From positions 744,001-808,000 of the forward strand of contig JANQQL010000025.1 in the NCBI GenBank assembly GCA_028289345.1: a stretch of DNA of 64,000 bases. The letters are read 5' to 3'. The position numbers and the translations under genes were made by a program. The notes below the pieces were generated by a model. That model did not search any database. It was not told the origin of the DNA and saw only the letters and a list, made by a program, of their open reading frames with translations. This stretch comes from Planctomycetota bacterium. Its GTDB lineage: Bacteria; Planctomycetota; B15-G4; SIAN01. Below, piece after piece: positions 6,722 through 15,245 of this stretch (positions within the stretch are counted from its first letter, which is position 1; every line of letters starts with the position of its first letter).

Positions 6722-9427
6722 TCATGGGAGAAGCGGACGGACCGGCCGGACGCCCACGTCTTCGGATCCGTTCAACGTGCTGCGATCGCTGCGGAAGCCC
6801 GAACTCATGCGTTCCACCGTGTCTTGCCAACTACCGCCGCGCACCGTTGCTTGCAACCCGGGTTTCGGGGCGCGACGCAGACCGCTGCCGGTTTGCGGTG
6901 CGAGGACCCAGCCCTTGCCCGAAGAGTCGGCGCACCACTCCGAAGCATTGCCCGCCATGTCGTACAGCCCGAACGGGTTGGGAGGAAACTCGCCGACCGG
7001 AGCAAGCTGCGGGAACCCATCGAACCAGTTGCCATCGTGAATGCGCGTGGCGCGGAGTTCCAGCGTGGTGGATTGGTCCGCGAAGTTGGCGAAGCCATAC
7101 AGGCTGGAAGGGGCGTTGCCGGTGTAGAAGCGAGTCTTGGTTCCTCCGCGGCAGGCATACTCCCATTGAGCGTCCGTGGGCAACGCCAAACCGTTTCGGA
7201 CCAACCATTGTTCGGCCTGCACCCAGGAAACTCCGGTGAGAGGAACCAAAGGAGCCTCGAGAAACGCCGCCTTTTGAACTTCGAAGATCGGCTCTCGCTC
7301 GAGTTCCATTCGTCGCCACTGACCAGAATGCAGCTCGAACTTGGAAATGAAAAACGGTTCGAGGGACACGTGAATCGGGCCCTCTTCCAGTCGACGCTGC
7401 AGGTCGGCGGTGGGCAGTCGGGGAGTCTCCGGCTGAGTGAAGGCCACACCGCCCGGGAGAAGAACGAAGGTGATTCCCGAAGCGAAATCCGTGGTCCATC
7501 CCCCGTAGGGGTTGCCCCGTTCTCGAAGGGGAGGACGCTTTCCACTGCGCACGTGCCAAAACTCCCAGAGCCCACTGTCGGGGTCTTGTCCGAGCGGCAA
7601 CAGACCCAGTTGAGGAGTGAGTTCTAGTCCTTGGTACACATCCAGCAGGAAGATCTCATCGCACGCTTCGAGCCAAGCCTCTTGGGCTTTGGGACTGTCC
7701 AGGGTTTCCCAGCGCACGTGAGAGGCATAGTCGCGATCCTGTTCGACTCCGTTCAGCACCGCCTCCAGCCGCCGGAACTGCTCTTCAATCTGCTGCCACT
7801 GAATGCGCAAGCTCTCGGCGCGTTGCGGCGAGTTCTCTTGTTCTGCGCTGCGGATTCTCGATTCGAATTCTTTCGCCACCGACTCTCGCTGCTCGAGGAC
7901 GCGCTGGGCATTTTCGATCCAGTCCTCGAGAGTCGGCACCGACGAGTCGTCGACAGCGCGCAGGGTTTCCGCCATCCGCGGCAGGGAGAACAGCTGGGCG
8001 AGGTCCAACAACCGGCGACTCTCGCGCAATGCGGATTCGGTCTGCTCTTTCAGAGCGAGGGTTTCCCGTTGAGCGGCGAGTGCCGCATCTCGTGCCTCGA
8101 GGGCATCGAGGCGTTCGCTCGACGCATTCCACATCCACAGGCCCTGGGCGATGAGCCCCTGGAGCAAGAGTAACAGCACCGCGGCGGCGAGCACCGGATG
8201 GCGTTCTGCACGGCGTAGAGTTCTCAGCCACCAAGTGCGGCGGCGGGCGTGAATGGGCGCGGCGCCGGCAATGCAGCCAAGGTCACGAGCCATCAGGTCG
8301 GCGTTCGGGTAGCGCCGTGTCGGTCGTGGTTCCATGGCCTTGGCGCAAACCGTTTCGGCTTCAACCGGAACCTCTCGATGCAGACGAGTGAGCGGAGGCG
8401 ATTCTCCGTCGAGGATGCGCTGACGCACGTGGTGGGCGTTGGCACCGTGAAACGGGTTTTCGAAGGCCAGCAACTCGAAGAAGGTCACCCCGAGGGAGTA
8501 CACGTCGGCGCGACCGTCCAAGCGGTGCCCGCCTGAGACTTGTTCCGGGGCCATGTACGGCAGAGATCCCACCGTCGCTCCGGTGCGAGTCATGCGACTC
8601 ACTCCTTCACTCTGAGCGAGACCGAAATCCATGAGCTTCGCGCGACCGTCGGCCGTGACCATGATGTTCGAAGGCTTCACATCTCGATGCAGGACTCCCT
8701 GCTGGTGAGCCGCGTGCAACGCTTCGGCAACTTGTTGCAAGACGTGGGCGCAAGCCTGGGTCCACGATCCGGCAAACTCTTTGGGGACCGCGATTCCAGA
8801 AGACTTGGAAGGAGTGCCCTGACGTTGCAGTGCCTCCCAAAAATCCCGACCGGTCAGTTCCGAGGGATCGGAGCCTTCCAGTTCCTGGAGGACTTCCGCC
8901 AGAGTGCAACCGGCGACGAACTCCATGGCAAAGAACGGAATCCCTCGTTCCTCGCCGACGTCCAGGATGGACACGATGTTGGGATGGGACAGTGCGGACA
9001 CGGCTTGCACTTCCCGCTGGAAGCGCTGCCGCGCCGAAGCGAACAGCAATTGGTCCGGGCGCACGAGCTTCAATGCCACCGGTTCCTCGTCCCCTTGCCT
9101 CTTGGCGAGGAAGACGACGCCCATTCCGCCGCCACCAACCTCGTCGAGGAGCTGATAGTCGCCGAGGCGTTCGGGCAGATCTCCGCTGCCGGACCGGGGT
9201 CCGGATTCGATCAGGTTCGCTCGTTCCAGGAAAGTCCACCGACGGCGCAAGGCGTTGGCCAGCTCGGGGTGGTCCTGGCACGCCTGATCCAGCGCTTGTT
9301 CCCACTCGCCTTCGGGACGTTCCAAGCAAGCGGCGATCAATTCTTCGGCTCGATCGGCAGCGGCCGATGACTCCCCCGAGGGAGGGGGGTCTTCGGGCAA
9401 AGGCGCGGACGAGCCGGAGGATTCCAA
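6722..9427 (-). CDS. Serine/threonine protein kinase fused to a formylglycine-enzyme-like domain
   Basis: 901 residues from a TTG start with AGGAG six bases upstream. The Hanks-type kinase domain (about 90-385) is complete: glycine loop GGGGMGVVF, VALK lysine at 120, HRDVKPSN at 247-254, DFG at 267-269, MAPEQ at 292-296. One membrane span (about 411-433, LAAAVLLLLLQGLIAQGLW) leads to a coiled coil (about 435-580). The C-terminus is a formylglycine-generating-enzyme/sulfatase-modifying-factor fold (LPTDAQWEYACRGG, GLYDMAGNASEWCAD, VRGGSW). The cysteines that bind copper in true FGE are absent after VRGGSW, so this domain is probably a binding module. Its position beside an ECF sigma factor is typical of planctomycetes. 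Confidence 0.93.
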   Translation of the reverse strand: MESSGSSAPLPEDPPPSGESSAAADRAEELIAACLERPEGEWEQALDQACQDHPELANALRRRWTFLERANLIESGPRSGSGDLPERLGDYQLLDEVGGGGMGVVFLAKRQGDEEPVALKLVRPDQLLFASARQRFQREVQAVSALSHPNIVSILDVGEERGIPFFAMEFVAGCTLAEVLQELEGSDPSELTGRDFWEALQRQGTPSKSSGIAVPKEFAGSWTQACAHVLQQVAEALHAAHQQGVLHRDVKPSNIMVTADGRAKLMDFGLAQSEGVSRMTRTGATVGSLPYMAPEQVSGGHRLDGRADVYSLGVTFFELLAFENPFHGANAHHVRQRILDGESPPLTRLHREVPVEAETVCAKAMEPRPTRRYPNADLMARDLGCIAGAAPIHARRRTWWLRTLRRAERHPVLAAAVLLLLLQGLIAQGLWMWNASSERLDALEARDAALAAQRETLALKEQTESALRESRRLLDLAQLFSLPRMAETLRAVDDSSVPTLEDWIENAQRVLEQRESVAKEFESRIRSAEQENSPQRAESLRIQWQQIEEQFRRLEAVLNGVEQDRDYASHVRWETLDSPKAQEAWLEACDEIFLLDVYQGLELTPQLGLLPLGQDPDSGLWEFWHVRSGKRPPLRERGNPYGGWTTDFASGITFVLLPGGVAFTQPETPRLPTADLQRRLEEGPIHVSLEPFFISKFELHSGQWRRMELEREPIFEVQKAAFLEAPLVPLTGVSWVQAEQWLVRNGLALPTDAQWEYACRGGTKTRFYTGNAPSSLYGFANFADQSTTLELRATRIHDGNWFDGFPQLAPVGEFPPNPFGLYDMAGNASEWCADSSGKGWVLAPQTGSGLRRAPKPGLQATVRGGSWQDTVERMSSGFRSDRSTLNGSEDVGVRPVRPLLP

Positions 9428-9650
9428 GTCCCTCTCCTGGTTCGGAGGAGTGCGGGGGACAATGGCGCGTTCCCCGTCGAGTTCCGTGGGACGAATGCCG
9501 GGCCTCGTAGACCTTTTCCACGGCCTGCGAGGGAGTTCGGATCAGTCTATCCGTGCTAGCGAAACCGGAGGGACCTCGTTACACCCTTCGCCCGGAGGAT
9601 TCCCGCGGGCTCGCAGCCTGGCCCCAATTCTCGGGAGACTTCCGCGCGCC

Positions 9651-11102
9651 TCAGCGACAGGGCAGATTGACGACCTCTTCCAAGGCGCGGGGTTGGGCCA
9701 TCACCTCGTCGGGAGGGGACTCGACTTTCTCGACCTTCACCGGGGTGCCGTCGCCCAGAGTGATCTCGGTCACGTGCAGGTCTTCGCGGAAGTCCAGCTG
9801 AATGGTCTTCTGGTCTCCCTTGGGGAGGGCGATTCCCGCCGCGTCGTGGGTGACTCTCACCAGGGGACGGTCGAGCTTCAAACCAGCCTGGCAAACCACC
9901 GCTTGCTCGTTGCTGGACAGTCGAACCGGACTTCCTGGGGGGTACAAACCCATGCTGCGGATGAGCGACTTCAGCATGGTTTGATCGAACCCGCGGTTGT
10001 CCCCGAGCATGATCTTGTACGCCTGCGCCGGAGTGAGGCTTGGTTTGTAGGGGCGCACCGCGGTCAGGGCTTCGAACACGTCGCAGACTTGGATCAATGC
10101 CGTGACGGAACCGATGCGCGCCCACTCCGGGGTTCGCGGATAGCCGCGGCGGTCGGGGCGAATGTGGTGGCCGAACGCGGCACCGATGCTGTAGGGCGAA
10201 CTGTCTTCTGCCTCGAGCAAGATCTCTCCGCCATAGCGCGGATGAAAGCGCATGATGCGCAGCTCTTCTTGAGACAGGCGACCCGGGCGGTACAGAATCT
10301 CGTGAGGAATCTTCGACTTGCCCACGTCGTGGAGCAAACCGGCGACTCCAATTTCCACCAGGGACCGCGAAGACACCTCGAACTGCCGCGCCACCAACAG
10401 TGCGATGAGCGCAACTCGAACGGAGTGACCGATGGTGTAGTTGTCGTAGTCTGGATAGCGAGACAACGCCATCAAGTCGTCGGAGTTGGACTGAATCGAG
10501 TGAATCAGGTCCTCGACCACGGAGCGAGCGTTGTTCAACTTGACGTCGTGTCCGCGGGTGGCGGATTCGTGGGAGGACTCGACCGTCTCTAGCAGAGACT
10601 GGTAGTAGTTGATCATGGTGTCCAGATCATCGAGCTCGATGTCTGTTTCCTGATCGATCTCGTCGTCACCGAGCCAGCCTGGTTCCCCGTACTTGGGGGA
10701 GAGGCGAATACCGCGAATGCCGCGCTCTTCGAGCGTCTTCATCGCGCTTTCGCGATCCTTGATCGGAGCCTGTTCGGCACAAAGAGTGAAGAAGTCGATG
10801 AGTTCGCCGGGATAAACATCGGGCTGAATCATCAGCCCTCCAGAATGCAGTTTCTCCAGCGCATCGACGTAGCGTCGGGCAATCAGGGTCGGTCCGACCA
10901 TCAACTTGCCCTGCACCGCAATGCGGCCTTTGACGACGCCCAGGAAAAGCTGGTCTTGGGACTGATCGGCGAGATACAGACGCAGCCGCCGGGTGAACTC
11001 GTCGGCCACTTCTCGAACTCGAGGGTGATCGCGAAAGTACACCGACGTGAAGCTGAGCCCCACGGTGAGCTGGTTCAGGAGGCCGGAGATCTCATTTTGC
11101 AT
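9651..11102 (-). CDS. HD-GYP domain protein, probable cyclic-di-GMP phosphodiesterase
   Basis: 483 residues. The HD-GYP domain (about 185-400) has GHSVRVALIALL (first His at 226), LLHDVGKSKIP (HD at 258-259), FHPRYGG, HHIRPDRRGYP (HH at 312-313, GYP at 320-322) and CDVFEALTAVRPYK. The key metal ligands are therefore present, which is consistent with c-di-GMP hydrolysis. Residues 1-180 form a separate sensory or structural domain that resembles the N-terminus of the upstream gene product. The ATG at 11102 lies 11 nt inside the end of that gene, so the two are translationally coupled. The C-terminal 80 residues may be a PilZ-like or carrier tail; I cannot assign them. Confidence 0.9.
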   Translation of the reverse strand: MQNEISGLLNQLTVGLSFTSVYFRDHPRVREVADEFTRRLRLYLADQSQDQLFLGVVKGRIAVQGKLMVGPTLIARRYVDALEKLHSGGLMIQPDVYPGELIDFFTLCAEQAPIKDRESAMKTLEERGIRGIRLSPKYGEPGWLGDDEIDQETDIELDDLDTMINYYQSLLETVESSHESATRGHDVKLNNARSVVEDLIHSIQSNSDDLMALSRYPDYDNYTIGHSVRVALIALLVARQFEVSSRSLVEIGVAGLLHDVGKSKIPHEILYRPGRLSQEELRIMRFHPRYGGEILLEAEDSSPYSIGAAFGHHIRPDRRGYPRTPEWARIGSVTALIQVCDVFEALTAVRPYKPSLTPAQAYKIMLGDNRGFDQTMLKSLIRSMGLYPPGSPVRLSSNEQAVVCQAGLKLDRPLVRVTHDAAGIALPKGDQKTIQLDFREDLHVTEITLGDGTPVKVEKVESPPDEVMAQPRALEEVVNLPCR

Positions 11103-13104
11103 CGAGTCTCTCGCTGGGTTCGGTGTTCTTCTCTAGCTGGATTTCCTCCAGCGACGCGGTCGCAGCGATGCGGCAGACTTTGGGCCACTCGTGTCGGCAC
11201 CAGCCACGTTTGGCATCCCGCACGGTTTTCAGCATTCGCACCGAGTCTGGGCACGGCAGCTTGCCGAGAGCGTGAATCAGTTTGCGACCAATGGGGTCTC
11301 CCCGACGGTTGCGAGCTAGTTTCTTGAGCCGCCACTCCAGGATGCCCGCGGCCTTGATGAGGAGTTCGTGGCTGCGCCTTCCACAGGAGAACTCGGCCAG
11401 CACTTCCCGGAGAAAATGAATCGCCCCTTGCTGAGTCGGTTCCATGGCGAACAGCGCGCTGGCTGCCGGAGACAGCGGGGGAGAGTTCTGAAACGCCGTG
11501 TAGATGGCCGTGCGCACTCCGGCCAACCCGGAAGTTGCCAGGAGCGCTTCATAAAACGGATACAGCCGCGGAATTGGCGGCGGAGAGTGAATGTCCTGGG
11601 TGTCGTACTTCCCCACCAGTGCGAGGAAGCGAGGCATTTCGGCCGCGAGCACGTCCGGCGAGACCTCATGGAGCCGGTCCATCAACGCCACGCGGACCTC
11701 GGCTTGATCCGCCGGGACTCGGTGCAGGAACTCCCAGGCCAAGTGCGGCCACAGATGGGTGGTGGTCGAGCGACCACCTTTCTCGGAAAGCTCCAGGAGG
11801 AACTCCGAGAACGCCCGCACTCCCAAAGATTGCATCTGCTCGCCGAGCACCGGGAAGATTGTGTCGATGGTGCCCGGAGTCAGGAACAGGTAGCTCTCGA
11901 GCACGGCGCAACAGACCATCTGCAGGTCCCGCTCGGACGGCTTGCGACTGAGCATCTGGCAGATGCGCCGCTCGATTTGCGGAACGACGGACTCTTCAGC
12001 TCCGGGCAGCATCATCATCAGCATCGAGAGGTGCTCTTGATCGCTGCTCCAGTCCTGGTCTTTGGGGATCTGGAATGAGCCGACGAACTCGTCCAGCTCT
12101 TGGTGGAAACCGTCCAAGGAACCAACCAAGGGTTCCGTTTTCTTCTTCTTCCGCTGGACCAAGTTGCCGCGATAGCGGAACTTCTCCATCAGGACGTTTT
12201 CGGTGGTGTCACGAAGCTGGGAAACGATGCCGTCGGTTTCCAGAGCGCCAAACGAGCGATTCAGTACCTGGCCGAAATCGTCGAACAGCGAATCCATGCA
12301 CAGGTCTTCTTCGCCGTCCTCAAGGCGCGATTGAATCACCCGTTGCAGGGTCACCGCTGCCATCGTGATGATGTCATCCGAGGCCAACTTGCCGTCGGAT
12401 TCCCCCTTCTTCTTCTTCTTTAGCTTCGCGCCTTCCGGGGTGGTCTTGGCCAGCCGGGCGGTGTTTTCGATGATCTGTTCCGCGAACCTGCGGATCTTGG
12501 TGCGCACACTTTCCGACACGTCTTGGTCGCGGAGCGGACGCATCACTTCTTGCACCAGGTGACGGCGAATGCTGGTGTCGAGCGCGGGAGCAGTGCTGGT
12601 GGGAGTCCCGTAGTCGGCCTGAACGGCCATCGTCGCGGGAGACAGGTTTTCGGCCCAAGACTCGAAGTTCCATTTGCCGCGAAGGCTCATCTGGACCGCT
12701 TCTTGGACTCCACTCAGCAGCTGATTGACGTCGGAAACCGTTGCGTCACTGGTGAAGCGAAGGCCGGCGATGGCCAGGGCGTCCAAGTTGTGGTGGAGCC
12801 GCTCGCTTTGCCCGGTCGAGCCCTTCTCGACGACTTGGTCTCCCCATTCGTAGCCGTCGTCGGTGACCCCGACGAACACCTCGGCATCTTGCTCGAGAAT
12901 CCCGGCAAGCTTGTCGAGGGCCATCGTTGCCAGCTCCTGGCAGCGCGGATGGGATCCGGGGTAGATCGTGTGGGAAACGAACAAACGTCCCAGAGTGTCG
13001 ATGAATTCCGTGAATGGATGCCCCGTCGCTTGCTCGAGCGGAGCTTCTCCAGTTTCGGGGGGGGAAGTCATCACCAACGGCATACCTTGGTCCTGAGTCT
13101 CCAT
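11092..13104 (-). CDS. Partner protein of the HD-GYP phosphodiesterase, mostly helical, function unknown
   Basis: 670 residues with no signal peptide. The N-terminus (FTEFIDTLGRLFVSHTIYPGSHPRC and the following 90 residues) matches the HD-GYP N-terminus in layout: an aromatic-x-HPR motif, a long helix, a strand with FVGVTDDGYEWGDQVV, then a helix and an inward loop. The middle has a KKKKKGE basic run and the C-terminal half is alpha-helical, possibly HEAT-like (IERRICQMLSRKPSERD, LIKAAGILEWRLKKLARN). A second ATG at 13083 has AGGA at a better distance and may be the true start. It sits first in a two-gene unit and probably acts with the phosphodiesterase. Confidence 0.75.
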   Translation of the reverse strand: METQDQGMPLVMTSPPETGEAPLEQATGHPFTEFIDTLGRLFVSHTIYPGSHPRCQELATMALDKLAGILEQDAEVFVGVTDDGYEWGDQVVEKGSTGQSERLHHNLDALAIAGLRFTSDATVSDVNQLLSGVQEAVQMSLRGKWNFESWAENLSPATMAVQADYGTPTSTAPALDTSIRRHLVQEVMRPLRDQDVSESVRTKIRRFAEQIIENTARLAKTTPEGAKLKKKKKGESDGKLASDDIITMAAVTLQRVIQSRLEDGEEDLCMDSLFDDFGQVLNRSFGALETDGIVSQLRDTTENVLMEKFRYRGNLVQRKKKKTEPLVGSLDGFHQELDEFVGSFQIPKDQDWSSDQEHLSMLMMMLPGAEESVVPQIERRICQMLSRKPSERDLQMVCCAVLESYLFLTPGTIDTIFPVLGEQMQSLGVRAFSEFLLELSEKGGRSTTTHLWPHLAWEFLHRVPADQAEVRVALMDRLHEVSPDVLAAEMPRFLALVGKYDTQDIHSPPPIPRLYPFYEALLATSGLAGVRTAIYTAFQNSPPLSPAASALFAMEPTQQGAIHFLREVLAEFSCGRRSHELLIKAAGILEWRLKKLARNRRGDPIGRKLIHALGKLPCPDSVRMLKTVRDAKRGWCRHEWPKVCRIAATASLEEIQLEKNTEPSERLDAK

Positions 13105-13288
13105 CCTGAGCCGTGCGCCCCACGGAAACGGTGGCCCGTCGGAGCGCAGACAGCAGCTCAGGGTCCATCGGATTCCCCCGGTGAAAACCTTTGGGTGCGC
13201 CCTTCGGGCGCGCGTGCGAGAATCGCAAAGTCCGGGATTTCCCCGGGGTCCGTAGTCGGATACGGAAATCTTTACCGCGCTCTCCGGG

Positions 13289-13702
13289 TCACCGACTGCG
13301 AGACAGGAACTCTCGAAGTAGCAGCAACGCGGCCGCGGAATCGACCCGCTTGCGCCGCTGTCGATGGTTGATTCCGGCGTCCTTCAGCAGGGCGTGGGCC
13401 TGGCGCGAGGTGAGTCGCTCGTCCACTTCCTCGATCGGGATCGAGACGGCTTCACGCAGGGCGGTCTGAAAAGCGCGGACTTCTTGGACTGCCTCGCCTT
13501 CGGTCCCGTCCAAGCGCAGAGGCAGTCCGAGGACGATGACCCCGACCTCTTCTTGCTCGCAGACCTTCCCGATGGCCGCGACATTTTCGTCGAGGGTCTT
13601 GGATTCGAGCAACGGAAGAGGACGGGCGGTCAGCCGCAAACCGTCGGATAGCGCGAGCCCGATTCTCGCACGTCCGTAATCGATGGCGAGCACCCGTGAC
13701 AA
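13289..13702 (-). CDS. ruvX: RuvX/YqgF-family Holliday junction resolvase homologue
   Basis: 137 residues, the usual size for the family. An RNase H fold begins with the catalytic strand LAIDYGRARIGLALSD (Asp 8). Next come VGVIVLGLPLRLDGTEG and the IEEVDERLTSRQA strand with acidic residues, and a basic tail RQRRKRVDSAAALLLLREF where the second catalytic Asp lies. Homologues act in pre-16S rRNA maturation and were named as putative resolvases. The start is TTG with GGAGG eight bases upstream. It follows a membrane protein gene by 3 bases on the same strand, so they are likely co-transcribed. Confidence 0.93.
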   Translation of the reverse strand: MSRVLAIDYGRARIGLALSDGLRLTARPLPLLESKTLDENVAAIGKVCEQEEVGVIVLGLPLRLDGTEGEAVQEVRAFQTALREAVSIPIEEVDERLTSRQAHALLKDAGINHRQRRKRVDSAAALLLLREFLSRSR

Positions 13703-13705
13703 GGG

Positions 13706-14911
13706 TCAATCCTCCGTGGGCTCGTGAACATACAAGCGGGCTTCGAGCCGAAATCGGTCGAAGCGCCGACGAGCAACCCGTTTCGCCAGTTTCAGGGAGG
13801 ACTGGATGGATGTTTGAAGCGCCAGGTTTTCCCGTGGAATCAGGCGGCCGCGCTCCAGAAGGACCACGACATAGCCGCGCGAGTTGCTCGGAAGACCGGC
13901 TTGGAGTTGATTGCCGGTCGACGGAAGAGGTTGGCAGGGCAGGGTGGTCAACGAGGTGACCCAGTTCGGGTGGGTCGACCAAACGGGCTCGCCCGCCAAT
14001 CGCTGTTCTTGCAGTTCGCGGGTGATTTCTTGCAGGGGGTAGCGCGCGTTGTCACGCAACTGAGACAGCAACGTCGGGATCGAAGGGGCCACGGCAAGAA
14101 CGATCAGGGCCGCCTGGAGGAGCAAGGGGCGTGGTGCAATCGCGGCGAGTCCGCGGGCGGCGAGCAGAATCCAAATGCCATGGGTGACTTCGAAACTGGC
14201 ACTTCCACCCTCCTCGAAAAACACGGACCCAACGCCTGCGAGCCAGAGGAGACCGATCCGGCCTGGGTGACTTCGAGCGTCCGCAAAGGTTCCCAAGAGG
14301 GCCAAGATCAAAGTCCCGAGACCCAGGGAATGGACGGCGGTTTCGATCGGCCCTGCGAGCAGGAAGAGTGGTGCGCGAGGAACGTCCTTGGCAAGAAATG
14401 CGGCGCCGATCAGGGCCAGGACTCCCAACAGCGTTTGCACCATGCGACTTTTGGGGGAGCTCGCCATGACGGCTCCCAGAGAAGCGAGCAGGAACCAGAT
14501 GGTGGCCGGGCTTCCATGAGTGGACAAGGCGAGGTGCCCGGGACTCAGAGCGAGCAAGAAACCGAAAGCCAGGGCGGTCCGCGTTCCGAACGCTGCGCGA
14601 GCGACGGCCATCAACACGGGCAGCGAGCAGAGTCCCGTTGCAAACGGCAGGAAACGAATCAAGAGGGTTGAGGGGAAGCCCAAGGCGTTCAGCGGCGCCA
14701 ACCACCAAGGAAGTGAGTCGCCGCGACGCATGGCGGTCAGCAGCTGTGCTTCCGATTCACTCGAGGTCCACTCGGCCAGCTGCCACTGGCGCAATCCGGC
14801 CGCGATGGCCACGGCGATGAGTGCGAGCACGATCTCGACCGTGCCGTTGCCAGGTTCCCGCTCGCTCGTGGCGCGGGAAGGGCTCGAAGCGGCGGTAGAT
14901 TCGGTGTTCAT
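13706..14911 (-). CDS. Polytopic membrane protein, possibly glycosyltransferase-39-like
   Basis: 401 residues with about nine to ten hydrophobic segments (for example EIVLALIAVAIAAGL, FLPFATGLCSLPVLMAVA, ALAFGFLLALSPGHLALS), then a soluble C-terminal part with a basic run VARRRFDRFRLEARL. The pattern (one span, a short loop with SESEAQLL and WWLAPLN, then many spans) is that of dolichyl-phosphate-mannose-type glycosyltransferases. The acidic catalytic pair of the first loop is not clear, so the assignment is weak. I chose the ATG at 14911 because it lies a short distance before the first span. It precedes ruvX by 3 bases. Confidence 0.6.
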   Translation of the reverse strand: MNTESTAASSPSRATSEREPGNGTVEIVLALIAVAIAAGLRQWQLAEWTSSESEAQLLTAMRRGDSLPWWLAPLNALGFPSTLLIRFLPFATGLCSLPVLMAVARAAFGTRTALAFGFLLALSPGHLALSTHGSPATIWFLLASLGAVMASSPKSRMVQTLLGVLALIGAAFLAKDVPRAPLFLLAGPIETAVHSLGLGTLILALLGTFADARSHPGRIGLLWLAGVGSVFFEEGGSASFEVTHGIWILLAARGLAAIAPRPLLLQAALIVLAVAPSIPTLLSQLRDNARYPLQEITRELQEQRLAGEPVWSTHPNWVTSLTTLPCQPLPSTGNQLQAGLPSNSRGYVVVLLERGRLIPRENLALQTSIQSSLKLAKRVARRRFDRFRLEARLYVHEPTED

Positions 14912-15245
14912 GCGACGATCGTGACCGTGGACGACGGGAAGAATCCGGGGACCATACGCGGCCCATGTGGGCAGGCGAAGGGTTTTCGAATGGCTCGCCG
15001 TCGATTCGTGACCTGCGGATGTTCTCGTGGCGGTGGGCAAATCTCGGAGCTAAGCAGGCCGCGAAAGAAGTCGGTCGGCGCCCGATCGGACTTTTTGCCT
15101 CTGTCCTCGAATCCTCGATGATTCCGCTGGTTCACGAGCGGTTTCGCGGAAAAACCCGAGGCGGAGCCCACGTAGAATCGACCCTCTTCATTCTTTTCGT
15201 GGCCGATGCCTTCCGCAGCCCCTCGGCCATTCAGCAGGCATTTCA
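14912..15245. other. Divergent intergenic region, 334 nt, no gene seen
   Basis: This lies between the minus-strand membrane protein and the plus-strand sulfatase-fold gene and should contain both promoters. I see no RNA gene, strong promoter pair or notable repeat in it. Open frames here lack family signals. Confidence 0.5.

Noticed and set aside
13105..13288. Further gene between the 670-residue protein and ruvX
   Set aside because: The 184-nt gap has only short frames without a start or family signal; it should hold the promoter of the HD-GYP unit.
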